Source: Sinonovacula constricta | Lineage: Eukaryota > Mollusca > Bivalvia > Cardiida > Solecurtidae | Direction: 5' to 3' | Assembly (NCBI GenBank): GCA_007844125.1 | Contig: CM017567.1 | Span: 40,730,190 to 40,794,189, forward strand | Length of the DNA stretch: 64,000 nucleotides | In this document: one piece after another, positions 28,956 to 41,740 of the stretch | Numbering within the stretch: the first letter of the stretch is position 1 | Layout of the letters: the number at the start of each line of letters is the position of its first letter | Made by a program: the position numbers and the translations under genes | The notes under the pieces: model-generated | Seen by the model: the letters and a program-made list of their open reading frames with translations, nothing else | The model's database searches: none | Told to the model about the DNA's origin: nothing

Positions 28956-30579
28956 TGTGAACAAACTACCAGTAACAGTAAAGCAGACAAAATATGGCAA
29001 AACACTTAACTACTTCACAACTAGAAGTTGAAATGCAAAAAAAGTGAAAAGGCATCAGCATATTTAAAACTCTCAACATACATAAACCAGTTTAAAATGC
29101 GCTAAAACGCACAAAAAACAATAAATATGCAGAATCAAACGACACACCGAAAAAAAAAGCCAGGCACAATATACAAGCTATCCGGCAATAATTATACTGC
29201 ACCCTAGTAAGTCCATGTATTTTTCTTTTATAAAATGTGATGATGTGTGTTTAAAAGCAAAACTACAATTAATATATTGCAGTAGTTTATTTTATAGTTA
29301 TTCAACAAAAGAGAGTATATATATTTCAATCAAAATGTGAATTTTATGCGGTTAATCTACCTTTGTCTGCTTTTTGTGAAATCCGGCGATTGTCTGCAAT
29401 CTAGTGTTAACCCAACCAGCAGAGCCTCCTGTGTTAAAACGGTCAGACTACCAGAGTGTCCCCTGTGTGTTTTAGCCTAAGACAATTAAGTCAAGAAAAC
29501 ATGTCCTTTGATAAGCAGTATCATTTAGAATTTACAGTACAAACTTTGCTGAACTTTATTTGCTAATTTTCTTAGTCAAACAGTTACGAATTTTGTGATG
29601 GGATGGGATTAGCCGGTGTCGCGTGTTGAATGTTCCCCGTAGAAAAAGTATCTTCTGAAGCATGTGCGCATGCGCGAAGTAGACAAAAATGGCAGCTGTG
29701 TTAGAAGTTACATTTATAATTTCTCTACGGGAATTTCACACTCAAATTAACATAATCAGAATAATCAGTTAACATAAATGAGATTATGGATAGGCATTTT
29801 TTAAATTACCACTTCGTCCAGAATTGCTTGTCATAAAATTACTATTATCTTTTTAAATATCCGCAGCAGGTAGATCTACACTACAGTACAGTTCAATTTG
29901 CTTTGATTGAAAGACGGTTTGCAGCATAGGCCTAATTTTTGCTACGAGTAATGATACTGCAAGTTAGTCGAGATACTGGATTATTCATCATTAGTAAAAT
30001 ATCCCCACAAGATTTCTTCTGATTAAGGTTGTACAACTTTATCAATACAGCCATAAATTTTATTAATCCTTATTAATATGTAGAAACTTAATGTACTCCT
30101 AGTCTTACTCAACACTTCTCGCAATTTTTAATTGTGGCAGTGTTTACAATGGGAATGTTAAGGTATTTATTTAGCTGTTGTTTTAAATCTAAGAGTACAA
30201 TAGCCAAGTGCCGCATGTATGTTGGATTATATCAAATATGCAAAGAAACTGGCCATTGATGAAGAAGATGCATCATAGTGAATCAGATAAGTATATTTTA
30301 ACTATGTAGTCATTTTAGAATAATTCAATTATGTATTGCAATGTTTATTACTTAAAACTTCAAAATTGCACATAAAATAATAAACAAAAATACACTATCA
30401 ATAAAAAGTAATGGATATAGTGCACCTGCAGTTGCACCACCATCACTTCACCCTGCAAGGATTAATTTAAGTAATTTAATATATCCCTCTTGATGCAATT
30501 TTAAGTTATGTTTACTCCTAAATTTTAATATGTTAAACGTAATTGATCCAATACTTTTAACATATTGAAAGTTATCCCT
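28956..30579. other. Mostly non-coding, AT-rich
   Basis: No gene recognised. A GC-richer patch at 29600-29700 holds the palindrome GCGCATGCGC (29666-29675) followed by aaaaatggcagctgtg, an ATG in good context with only about 25 codons open. It could be a promoter and first exon, but no continuation was found. Confidence 0.4.
29612..29690 (+). promoter_or_regulatory. GCGCATGCGC palindrome region, left
   Basis: GCGCATGCGC matches the NRF-1 type promoter motif known from animals. Upstream gccggtgtcgcg and gaatgttcc recur in inverted orientation near 32205-32260. An ATG follows about 15 bases downstream. Promoter function is inference. Confidence 0.35.
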
Positions 30580-32110
30580 GACATCTCCATATATAATATA
30601 TACTATGTACAGTATCTGCCGTGCTGAAAGTTACCCCAGACATCTCCATATATATGATATACTATGTACAGTATCTGCCGTGCTGAAAGTTTCCCCAGAC
30701 ATCTCCATATATATTATATACTATGTACAGTATCGGTCGTGCTGAAAGTCACCCCAGACAACTCCATATATGTTTTATTATATGTACAGTATCGGCCGTG
30801 TTGAAAGTTACCCCATACATTTCCATATATATTATATACTATGTACAGTATCTGCCGTGCTGAAAGTTACCCCAGACATCTCCATATATGTTTTATTATA
30901 TGTACAGTATCGGCCGTGTTGAAAGTTACCTTATACATCTCCATATATTTTATCTACTATGTACAGTATCTGCCGTGCTGAAAGTTACCCCAGACATCTC
31001 CATATATTTTATATTATATGTACAGTATCTGCCGTGTTGAAAGTTACCCCAGACATCTCCATATATATTATATACTATGTACAGTATCTGCCGTGCTGAA
31101 AGTTACCCCAGACAACTCCATATATAAAATACTATGTACAGTATCACCAGTGCTAAAAGTTACCCCAGACATCTCCACATATGTTATATTATATGTACAT
31201 TATCGGCCGTGTTGAAAGTTACCCCAAACATCTCCATATATATTATATACTATGTACAGTATCGGCCGTGCTGAAAGTTACCCCAGACATCTTCATATAT
31301 ATTATATACTATGTACAGTATCGGCCGTGCTGAAAGTTACCTTATACATCTCTATATATTTTATCTACTATGCACAGTATCTGCCGTGCTGAAAGTTACC
31401 CCAGACATCTCCATATATATTATATACTATTAGTATGTACAGTATCGGCCGTGCTGAAAGTTACCTTATACATCTCTATATATTTTATCTACTATGCACA
31501 GTATCTGCCGTGCTGAAAGTTACCCCAGACATCTCCATATATATATCTACTATTAGTATGTACAGCATCGGCCGTGCTGAAAGTTACCCCAGACATCTCC
31601 ATATATATTATATACTATTAGTAGATCTATGTACAGTATCGGCCGTGCTGAAAGTTACCTTATACATCTCTATATATTTTATCTACTATGCACAGTATCT
31701 GCCGTGCTGAAAGTTACCCCAGACATCTCCATATATATTATATACTATTAGTATGTACAGTATCGGCCGTGCTGAAAGTTACCTTATACATCTCTATATA
31801 TTTATCTACTATGCACAGTATCTGCCGTGCTGAAAGTTACCCCAGACATCTCCATATATATTATCTACTATTAGAGATCTATGTACAGTATCGGCCGTGC
31901 TGAAAGTTACCTTATACATCTCTATATATTTTATCTACTATGCACAGTATCTGCCGTGCTGAAAGTTACCCCAGAAATCTCCATATATGTTATATACTAT
32001 GTACAGTATCGGCCGTGCTAAAAGTTAGCCCAGACATTTACATATATTATATGTACATTGTATGCTGTGCTAAAAGTTACCCCAGACATTTACATATATG
32101 TTACAATAGA
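30580..32110 (+). repeat. Minisatellite of about 60 bp
   Basis: About two dozen tandem units containing tatgtacagtatcggccgtg and ctgaaagttaccccagacat, with a TA-rich linker of variable length (unit spacing 59 in the first copies). Two variant classes alternate in the second half (ccccagacatctcc and cttatacatctct), forming a dimeric higher-order repeat. No coding role: the open frames repeat the same peptide with different ends. Confidence 0.93.
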
Positions 32111-32194
32111 GACATACATGTTTTTTATTTGTAATATCTATAGAGGAACTTTCACCACGTGTTTCATTTTCTACGTAGCTTCGACATTTTGAAA

Positions 32195-32265
32195 GTTACC
32201 TAAGTACGTGCGCATGCGCACTTCGACCAAACGGAACTAGGAACGTTCAGAATGTGACACCGGCA
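32195..32265 (-). promoter_or_regulatory. TGCGCATGCGCA palindrome region, right
   Basis: A 12-base palindrome at 32209-32220. Read on the minus strand, gccggtgtcacattctgaacgttcc precedes it, matching the layout of 29612-29690 (gccggtgtc, then gaaYgttcc, then the palindrome). The two form an inverted pair around the 60-bp minisatellite. Confidence 0.35.
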
Positions 32266-32299
32266 TTTTTGCCGATACTGCGCAGCGACATTTCTATCA

Positions 32300-32515
32300 T
32301 TATAGCATAGGGACACTTATGAGGTGCCCAGGGACTGAATCCGGCCGGTCCATTATACTGACACCGACGAGTCAGACGTAATGCTGACCCTTAGTCCAGA
32401 GCGTTAGGAGGGAAGCCACTACTACCAACTTTAAAGACTTTGGTTTGACCCGGCCGGGGTTCGAACCCACGACCTCCCGATCCGCAAGCCGACGCTCTAC
32501 CACCTGACGAATTTT
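32300..32515 (-). mobile_element. tRNA-derived SINE
   Basis: On the minus strand it starts with a tRNA-like head: A box in caggtggtagagcgtcgg, B box in gtgggttcgaaccccgg, then ggccgggtca. A tRNA-unrelated body of about 140 bases follows, reaching gcacctcataagtgtcccta. Head and body in this order are the normal layout of a SINE. No poly-A or simple-repeat tail is obvious at the left end. Confidence 0.75.
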
Positions 32516-33060
32516 GGTATAAACTGAACGAAAGCCGTGAAAGGGGTCGATTTTCTTCCCAGAATCTTTTATTCTTATAAAAAGTTCGACATTTTTATTT
32601 TTACGTTTTTAAGTTTCGAGACGCTTGCATGGTTATTTTAAGCAACTGTGTTAGGTCAAAATGTCTCATTTAACCAATCGTGTTTCTCGCTACTGCGCAA
32701 AACCCACGTGTTAATAGTAAACATTACCATATTTGGAACGATGTAAACATGGACAATTTTTTGACAGATCAATAATAGACAAATTAAAATACTGTCCGAA
32801 ATGAGGTGCCACTTGACAACACGGACGTTTAAAATGATCCAAAATTAACTTGGATTCTGTTCATTTAGGGCAAAGTGTGGATTTGTTATAGATTAAACCT
32901 GGCAAGTTAAATAATAATATTATTACTTTATAGTAAACTGGATGTAAATAAAATTGATTTGCACTATTGTAATTTGATTTGAACAACATACCCCACCCAC
33001 AACACAACAGTTAAATATTTAAGTTTAGATTGCAAATTTACAACGAATTTCATTTTTCAG
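32516..33060. other. Upstream region of the SWIM/YqaJ gene
   Basis: No exon is identified with certainty. Around 32660-32760 it has ccaat, a cacgtg E-box and two ATGs with short frames, which could be promoter and 5' exon. The next exon begins after catttttcag at 33060. Confidence 0.35.
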
Positions 33061-34496
33061 GTCTGCCATCAGACGATTTTAGCTGGGCTACAAATGAGCC
33101 TCGATCCTGGCCAAGGGTGACCTATGAAGACCTGGTTTACTGTCTGGTCCTGTCAAACGCCTATGATGGAAAGGCAATGAAGTCGTTCCGCTCTTTGTTT
33201 GCTAACATTTATGTTCAGAATGGTTGGCTTGGAGACATTCTGTCATGTACTGTTGACAACATTCACTACCTGAAAGCGAAAGTCTCACCATCACAGCCTG
33301 GTGTCGGTCGATCTGATTACTTTGCATGGGTCGCAGTTGCAGAGGACTGCTCAATTATTACAGGACATTGTACTTGCCCAGCCGGGGAGAGAAGGAGCTG
33401 CAGTCATATGTCTGCAATTGTGTTTGCCGTTTACATGGCCTGGATACATGGATACATGCGGGTGAAGCATCTACGGACAAAGAATGCCTTTGGGGCCGTG
33501 GAGCCAGGAAATCACTCTTACAAGAAAAGTTTGAAAACATTGACTTTAATCATCTAAAACATGATGCTGTGAACACTAAAACAAGAAAACAGTCAAGCAA
33601 AAAAAGTTGCAGAAAACCAAACAGATCCTGGATCATTCAGATCTTTAGAAACATGCCACTGAATCCAACACAAAACTACTATGGGCATGCAATGGAACAA
33701 TGCTTAATAGAACCTTAATGGCAAAGGAAAGACAAGTGGTTGAAACATTACCTGTTCAACATACCAGTCATGACATAGATGAATCCAAGCCAGTTGATAG
33801 GGTTCAGTGTCAGTTTTGCAATGACTTCTTTCAGAAATCATCAATTTGTCAAATGAACAAAAAACTGCAATTTCTGCTGCAACTGTCTCACAGTCTACAA
33901 CCCTGTGGCATGATGTACGCAAACTAAGAATCTCTTCAACTAAAGTTCACTCTTTACCAAAGACAAGTCGGGCAGACCCAGAGAAGTTTGTAAATAATCG
34001 CATCTACCCAAGATTCAAAGGCAACAGTGCTACAAGTCATGGGTTGAAACATGAGGAAGAGGCACGGAAATGGTTACAGGAGGAAACTGGGACTACTGTA
34101 AACAAGACAGGTGCTATTATCAATAGTGTGGAGCCTTATTTAGTTGCCAGCCCTGATGGACTTACAGACAATGACACCATCATTGAAATTAAGTGCCCTA
34201 CAAAGCCATTGGATGAACTAATTACCAGTGGAAAATATGATGTAGTGTGTGTCAATGGCGAATATAGTTTAAAACCCTAAGGGAAAAAGTGGGTACTTTA
34301 CCCAGGTTCAGATGGCCATGCACTGCACAGGAAGAAAGTTTTGCAAATTCCTGGTTTGGACCAGATCAGCTTCAGTAGTGTTGTGGATGTTAATTATGAT
34401 AAGAAGTATGTTGATGACACTGTTAGACGTGTAAGAAAATTCTATTTTAATTTTTTGTTAGCTCGTCTTGCCGAAAAAGCCACTCTTAAAGGTTAA
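33061..34496 (+). pseudogene. SWIM zinc finger plus YqaJ nuclease gene, five frame changes
   Basis: After an acceptor at 33058-33060 the sequence reads GLPSDDFSWATNEPRSWPRV. A SWIM zinc finger follows (CTCPAGERRSCSH, the C-x-C then C-x-H pattern), then a linker with ECLWGRGAR and CQFCNDFF, then a YqaJ-type exonuclease domain: HEEEARKWL, SPDGLTDNDTIIEIKCP (catalytic Asp and E-x-K) and YFTQVQMAMHCTGRKFC. Related SWIM-YqaJ proteins in invertebrates are of unknown function and very numerous. The frame changes near 33470, 33700, 33845, 34280 and 34363, with a final stop at 34494-34496. Five changes in 1.4 kb close to a contig end suggest either decay or uncorrected read errors. No introns explain them. 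Confidence 0.75.
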
Positions 34497-35237
34497 AATT
34501 AGCCAGGACTACATATGATGCTGTGACAGATAAATGTGACAATGTCAGGCATACAGTTTGACCAGCTAAATGTTACATATATATTTAAAGAAATTAGAAA
34601 CTAAACTTCTTTGAAGACGAAATCTATTTTGTGTATATTTACATGACTGTGTTCAATCCAACACTAATTGTCAGTAAACTTTTCTGTGTTTTCTGAGTGT
34701 GGTGATTCCTGATATGCATATTTCACTTTTTATCTAAATGTACAGAAAAAGCAGTTAACAATTTTAAAGAGATTTAATCTTGGCACATAAATTCCAATTA
34801 ATAAACATTTAAAAAAAATAATTTCAGTCATAAAACTGTATCCATTTTCCAAATGTTAACAATCTACATTACCAAGTGCAAATGCCTTACTTTTGCAGTA
34901 AATTAAGATTTAACCATTTACTCCGCATAAACTGGTCTCATTGCATGCCAAACAGTGCCATCTGATTAGGATCTACACCCTTTACTTCTTCATCACAAAT
35001 GACCATGATTAAAAAGCAAACAGTGCAGATCCTGATTGGACAGCACTGAAGAGCGAGCTGATCTCTGCACTGTTTGCCCATGGATAACAGCCACATCCCA
35101 GGGAATGAAGATTAGCATTTGACAATGACAGGGATCATCCTAGGGAGAAATTTTAGGGAGAAGTGACTTCTCCCTTCACGGGAATTAGGAAGAAGTGGAA
35201 GAATTTAGGAAGAGAAGGGTCAATCAGGTATTATACT
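34497..35237. other. AT-rich sequence up to the gap
   Basis: No gene recognised. A short direct repeat (gcaaacagtgc near 35017, tgcactgtttgccc near 35065, inverted) forms a potential stem-loop around 34945-35080. The last 80 bases before the gap are purine-rich (ggagaagtgacttct, gaagaagtggaag). Confidence 0.4.
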
Positions 35238-35337
35238 NNNNNNNNNNNNNNNNNNNNNNNNNNNNNNNNNNNNNNNNNNNNNNNNNNNNNNNNNNNNNNN
35301 NNNNNNNNNNNNNNNNNNNNNNNNNNNNNNNNNNNNN
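35238..35337. other. Assembly gap, 100 N
   Basis: Exactly 100 N. A round 100 is the usual placeholder for a gap of unknown size placed by a scaffolder. The right edge is followed within about 60 bases by a long (ATT)n/(TA)n microsatellite, a plausible reason for the contig break. The contigs on either side share the 27-kb duplication, so the join is itself in question. Confidence 0.95.
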
Positions 35338-35398
35338 CTGTCAATGAAGAATGCCAGTAAATGCGTAAACAATGTCATTGTTACTTTACAATTTATAT

Positions 35399-35563
35399 TG
35401 TAATTATTATTATTATTATTATTATTATAATTATAATTATATATTATATAGTATTGTTATTATTATTATATATTATAGTATATTATTAATTATTATTATT
35501 ATAAGTATATATATATTATTTATATATATATATTATATTATATTATATAATTATTAATAAATA

Positions 35564-35608
<45 letters not shown>

Positions 35609-35640
35609 TTATTATTATTATTATTACTAATATTATTATT
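35399..35640. repeat. (ATT)n/(TA)n microsatellite beside the gap
   Basis: About 240 bases made almost only of ATT and TA repeats, starting about 60 bases right of the N run. It is low complexity and hard to assemble. Confidence 0.95.
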
Positions 35641-36827
35641 AACATTGAAACTCTTACTAAAAACTATACAGTAACCAATCAATGTTAAGATGACCTGCAA
35701 AGTCCCGTATATATATACATTATTAAATAGTCACCTTAAACTTGGGTGTCTTTTTGTTACGTGTTGTACTTCGTGCTATGACCTTTACAATTTAAAGACA
35801 TTTTGTGTACTTAATTACTTATTTGTATTAACATATGACATATTAAAAGAGCTACTTAAGCTCCTTTGAATGTTAACATATCGATTTAATTAGACCATAT
35901 CATAATTTTATTAGATGAAACTGTACAACGCATACAAAATAGCTCACAATTTTAATATTTTACTCTACTAACCGCAAACAATGTATAACAACAAATAGTC
36001 AACTATGTTTTGTAAAGTAACCTTATAAAATACATTAATGATTAAAGGAGGCATTTTCAAAAAGACAAAATGCGGGTAGCACTGGGTCGACTGTAAGACA
36101 ATTAGGCAAAACCACGAAAGTTTTATGAAGAGAAATCGCTCAAGTGTACATCCAATTAACGGCCTTGATTGGTTGTTGGTCGGATTTGTATTTAATTGTG
36201 ATTGGCTGATATAGCTAAGGGTGTTAATCCGAAGCCATAACATGTCAATTAGGGACATTTAGTTACCAATACAAACGTGACAATTACGAACCTGCTCGTC
36301 ATATGCCTATGGGTAAAAGGCGAGGGTAAACAAAACCATTTGATGACGACAATTACTGTGATAGGCTTTTGTCAAAATTACCCCACTGTTTATATATATA
36401 AAGTGATAAAAATTGTAAGCTCGTGAGTTTTAAGTGTGTTGAGTAAACCTATGACGAACAATTAAAAAGTCTGTAGATTTACATTGTTATTCGAGGAGAA
36501 AGAAGCAAAAACACAGAACAGGAAATCGCGGTGACAACAAATAACAGATGTCGCGGTATTGTATAGAAATAAAATAACAAGTATGAAGTACAGTGACAAA
36601 AACAGAAAGTGATTGCTATTTAAGTTTGTTTGACAGTGATCTACTTGTGTTTTCCAAAAATAAAAGAAGTTCTGGTAGACTGTTATCAATAAGTATATTC
36701 TTATGTATTTATTAAACACTATCCCGACCGAAGCTGGGTAGAGTCAGTGTTACGTATATGCTGTACCTAATTGCCGCAGCATTGAACTGACATGTGTGTT
36801 TATTGTACTTTGGCAACTGTTTCTACA
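35641..36827. other. Sequence ahead of copy B, no gene recognised
   Basis: AT-rich and without convincing exons on either strand. Its copy A counterpart, if any, would lie left of base 1. The minus-strand CaRF/MULE gene should continue in this direction (its visible last exon in copy B ends at a donor at 37189), but I found no SWIM or other C-terminal exon here. It ends in a pyrimidine tract and ctacag that could be an acceptor on the plus strand. Confidence 0.45.
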
Positions 36828-38150
36828 GCTGTATGGTGATGTGACTGGGTCGAAGTGGGAGAGGGGCAGACAAGGGGCTGTGCGCGGTAAGGTAATTCCA
36901 TGCTGTTAACCAGATGGCAATTCGTTATCAGGGGACATGACCCACCCCCTCTATCTAAGAGGGAGCGCAATCACATATCGCCAGCATCTTAAGTCGTTAG
37001 GAGACAATACTATCAACTAAAGAATGTCTTTTCAATTTTCCTTCAAACTTAACAAAAGTGGAAAAAAATGATAAAATATTCTAATCCTAAAATCTCTATT
37101 CGAGTAGCGACTTGGTATTCGAATATTCGAATATTCGTTAACATCCCTAGTTTTTAGGGTGGGAAAGTTTGCGTTTGTTATATGCTTACTTTTCCTCCAT
37201 CGACGGGATGAACCTTTTCAGTAATACTGAAATGAGTGAAGTCAAAGTTCCCCCAAAAGCATGCTCTTTAAGGTATTCCTCCTTCAGTGTTCTGTGTTGT
37301 CTTTCTAATCCGTTTGTAGTTTTTATTGAAGACTGTGATATTCCTTGCCTGAAGACTTGGACCCACCTCTGTGAATAATAAATCACATACTATGTTGTCT
37401 ATACGCTGTGTCGTCTAATTATTTTTCGTTCCGAACTTACACATTATACTCATATTTACGACGTCTATTCTTAGAGGAAAACACCGGACTAGCTCGTTAT
37501 TTGCAGTTTTGCAAAATGCAAAGTGTCAAAATTGGTTAAATGAATACATTACTTTTGCTAAAAGTTTCTCCGACGATGAACTTAGGTGTGCCTTAGAAAT
37601 ACAGTATGACATGCATAATTGTAATAGGTGAAAATTATTACATTCTTTTGTTTTATTGTTAACAAATTAGTCACCATTTAAAAAAAATATCGGTAGTTTG
37701 TGTCCACAGTACAACTGTAGCAACAAATTCAAACCTTCCTACCTCGCGTTCTGGCAGCCAATAGTTGTCTATCCAATTACGCAATGGCATGTTGGATAGA
37801 TAGACGTCCATTGCCCGAAGCTCAGAGACCTCTTGCGCATACGATTCTTCAGACTCGGCACTGGCTATACGTCTCAATCTAATCAGAATGGGAAAATACG
37901 AATCTACAACAATTAACGGATGCTGTCTCTTGTATTTTAACATTTAATATACATTGTAAAGATCAGCAATAATTGGATATTATACTAGAGGATGCCGTCA
38001 ATATTCTGGTTTCGGTTCATTAGAAAGAAAAGGTTTATACTAAATCCATCAATCATATTTAATACAGCACATAAACTATATTAAGAGTCACACTGATTCA
38101 TTGATTCTATAAGCCGATATCCGCCTTTGCCTTTGATGAAGACACACGTC

Positions 38151-38151
<1 letters not shown>

Positions 38152-38191
<40 letters not shown>

Positions 38192-38209
38192 TATATAATA
38201 TATATATAG

Positions 38210-38244
<35 letters not shown>

Positions 38245-38266
38245 ATAATATATATATATATATATT
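38152..38266. repeat. (AT)n microsatellite, copy B
   Basis: Counterpart of 1325-1460, about 115 bases, broken by several TATA/AATA interruptions. It accounts for most of the offset change between the two copies. Confidence 0.95.
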
Positions 38267-38459
38267 ATCTTAAGAAGCTCAATAGACGTTCCCTATTTTT
38301 CAAAACGTCTAGGTTTATGATGAACAGTTCTTAAACAAGGACGCACATAATTAATGTGAAATTTGCTTACTGTTTTAATACACTGTTTTTTTCTATCGCC
38401 GACTCCGTTCTTTTGGCACCCAGCCACCTTGCCACGGCTTGCTCCACATGGAAAGAACA

Positions 38460-38945
38460 CAGCAGCACTTTGCTTCCTAAAAGCAATACACTTTTTAATT
38501 AATAAGTTCTGCAGCACTTTGCTTCCTAAAGCAATACACTTAAAAATTAAGAAGTTTCTGCAGCACCTTACTTCCTACAAGCAATACACTTTTAAATTAA
38601 TAAGTTTCTGCAGCACCTTGCTTCCTAAAAGCAATACACTTAAAAATTAAGAAGTTTCTGCAGCACCTTACTTCCTACAAGCAATACACTTTTTAATTAA
38701 TAAGTTTCTGCAGCACTTCGCTTCCTAAAAGCAATACACTTAAAAATTAAGACGTTTCTGCAGCACCTTACTTCCTACAAGCAATACACTTTTAAATTAA
38801 TAAGTTTTTGCAGCACCTTGCTTCCTAAAAGCAATACACTTAAAAATTAAGAAGTTTCTGCAGCACCTTACTTCCTACAAGCAATACACTTTTAAATTAA
38901 TAAGTTTCTGCAGCACCTTGCTTCCTAAAGCATAGACTTTCAAAT
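38460..38945 (-). repeat. 50-bp splice-acceptor minisatellite, copy B
   Basis: Same ten-unit array as at 1655-2150 with the same order of variants and a few single-base losses. The real exon 8 boundary is at 38476. Confidence 0.88.
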
Positions 38946-41457
38946 TAATACGTTTGTATTCTTACGCAACAATAATCATTAAAATACATTTTACAGCAAA
39001 CAAACAAAAACATCCATTTAAAAATATATCCTTTTATATCCTTTAATATTACCTGGAAATACGGCTTCTAGAGCTGCAATTTCCCGCTGATCAAAGTCAG
39101 TCATCCAGTACTTTGGATTCCACTGTGTGTTCCAGTCTGAAAGTACCTGCAGCGCTTCTTTGATATTTCTCGAAGTTCCTTTGCCATTAGGACGGTGGCG
39201 ACGATCTGGTAACCAACATTGGAACTTACGCACACAAATGATATGGCCAAAGTGTACTTCGTGGTGTTATAGTGAATCAAACACAGGCAGATGTTCCCCC
39301 CATACTTGTTAAGCAGTTCCATTTGGAATCTTGCTTTGCAATACTATAAGAAACTGTTGGCTGTCGGACCTAAAAAATAAAGGTTAACATTCAATAGTAC
39401 ATATTATGGTGTATATAAAGTGATGTAAATTTTATCTGTGATTGTTTGGAAAATACCTACACTTCATGGTGTAAATAAAGATATTTACTTCATTGGATGC
39501 ATAAATGCCTACATTTATAACATTACAGTAGTAAAGCAATAAATTTACTATTTAACATTGAAATGGTGTAAGTAATTTATCTTGGTTAGAAATAATTTTC
39601 TTAACATACATTGGACGAAGAAAGCCATATTGCCTTTATCCTCAGCACGCCAGTCATCAATTAACTGTTCTGCTTTTACTTGGTCATCTTTTGAAGACCT
39701 AACATCGGTAATAAAACAATAATTCAATGTTTGTTGAAAACAGTCGGTAAAAATATCAAATTTTATACATGACATATTAAATAGGATATAATATGCTCTG
39801 AGCATCATGTGTAATTATATTTAAACGGTAAGTAAATGTATGTCTGCACTGCTAAAAGTTTCCTAAGTACCAGGACGTTTTAATGTAAAGTTGCAATACT
39901 CATTTGTCTTATTACAGGACTTTGTCATATATACTTATTCAATGTGCTCGTACTTTGTGTGGCCCAGGGAACTGTAAATGTGGTTGTATACATCCTTTCT
40001 GCTGGGGTAAAATCTCCTGTCATTTCTGTCACGGTCACTGGCAAAGACTCTTCCATAAGCTGCCTGCATCGTCGCTGGACATCCGAAACGTTTGTTACAC
40101 CTTCTTTAGCCAAATGCTGAATGTGACTTATAACTGTCCCATCTAATCTATTGCCATACCCAGACCATCTGTGTGTGAAACAATCTATTTGTTAACCAGT
40201 GTATCACTTTGGAGTGATCAAATTAAAAGAAACAACATTCAAATGGCTATCATTTCACAAGACTCAAATTAAAAAGACATTTGATGTATATGTAGGAAAG
40301 AGATAATGCCGTATACAATTGCTATTTATATGAAAAAAGTTCGTGGTCATATAAACATATCAACATTGTGATAGCTCCATACAATATTTGCCCGATAATA
40401 TACCTGCTTTGTGCTGCTTGTCATGACTTGCTCATAGGTACATTTTGTCAAAAAAATGTCAAGACTTTAAAGTTTGACATTTTTGACAAAAATAAATATT
40501 TAGTGAAAGGACATTTTAATTATAATTTATATTTTTTTATTTAATATGAAATAAATACAACCAAATTATTAATTTTGTGCAACCAGGTTTGAAACTAAGC
40601 CAAAAAAGTGATGGCCTTTAATTTTCCATTTATCTGAAAAAGAGCCATATGCTTATTTGGAGTATCTTATAGAAGGGTATGGTGATAAGGACAAGCTCCC
40701 CACACAGTTACCCTTGCCAAAAACATGGTCATTGTGTTGGCCCACAAATTTTACAAACACAATATATTGTTGGCATGTCTCGGGGCTAAACTCTTCTTTG
40801 AGTCGTTTTGCCATCTGAAGTCTGGTGTACTTGCTTCCCGACCCTCAATCTTAAACAAAAGTAGATGAATAATTTCATTTTTGTAGGAGCATTAATGGCA
40901 ATGCCAAATTACAGTTTGAACAAAACGAAACTCCATGTCATTGGCGCTGCACTTTAACATTGGTCAACGTACACGTATTTTAAAAGTACATAAATTGGAT
41001 TGAAGATGTTAAACTATTTGCATTTTACTTTCTATTGTAAGACAATTTTAAAAATAGTGTTTTAAAAAGTGGCTGTCCTAATTTGAAAATAGTCGATTCA
41101 TTGTGATATATCCTGATAGTCAGAAGTAGATGTCTGCTATGTAAAAATATCCTCTGTACTCAATATAAATATATTCAAGGTAAACATAAGAAACCTTGAA
41201 GTCTGGAAACTTAATTATCCTGCGTATTTTATTTTTGCGTCGCAGTTCATTTTCGTTGTCGGCTGGATATGCCTTCTTCCAGGTCGGCATCCCGATCCAA
41301 AGAATGGTCTTCCTCCGAAACATTCTGAAATTATATGTTAATATGGAAAAAAAACACCACTACATTATACTGGCGACGGCTTAAATGGTGTTGAAGTATA
41401 ATTTTACTATGGAATATATTTTGAATAAAGTATTGCATACATAAGTGCGCTAATTTC

Positions 41458-41740
41458 AAGTTAATGATGCAGACCGTATAATAACATTTTACCATACACA
41501 GTTAATGATTACACAGTTAATGATGCAGACCGTATACTAACATTTTACCATACACAGTTAATGATTACACAGTTAATGATGCAGACCGTATACTAACATT
41601 TTACCATACACAGTTAATGATTACACAGTTAATGATGCAGACCGTGTAATAACATTTTACCATACACAGTTAATGATTACACAGTTAATGATGCAGTCCG
41701 TATAATAACATTTTACCATACACAGTTAATGATGCAAAAC
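41458..41740. repeat. 56-bp minisatellite, copy B
   Basis: Counterpart of 4660-4945 with the same five units and the same internal variants (agaccgtgta, agtccgtata). Confidence 0.92.

Noticed and set aside
28677..29009. 110-codon plus-strand frame and its minus-strand partner
   Set aside because: Both overlap a degenerate tRNA-derived element and show no domain.
30580..32110. CRISPR-like alternation of repeats
   Set aside because: Units are contiguous with TA-rich linkers that are themselves repetitive. There are no unique spacers, and the context is eukaryotic.
35968..36258. 96-codon minus-strand frame ahead of copy B as the missing C-terminal exon of the CaRF/MULE gene
   Set aside because: It has no SWIM pattern or other expected motif, and its composition is like non-coding flank.
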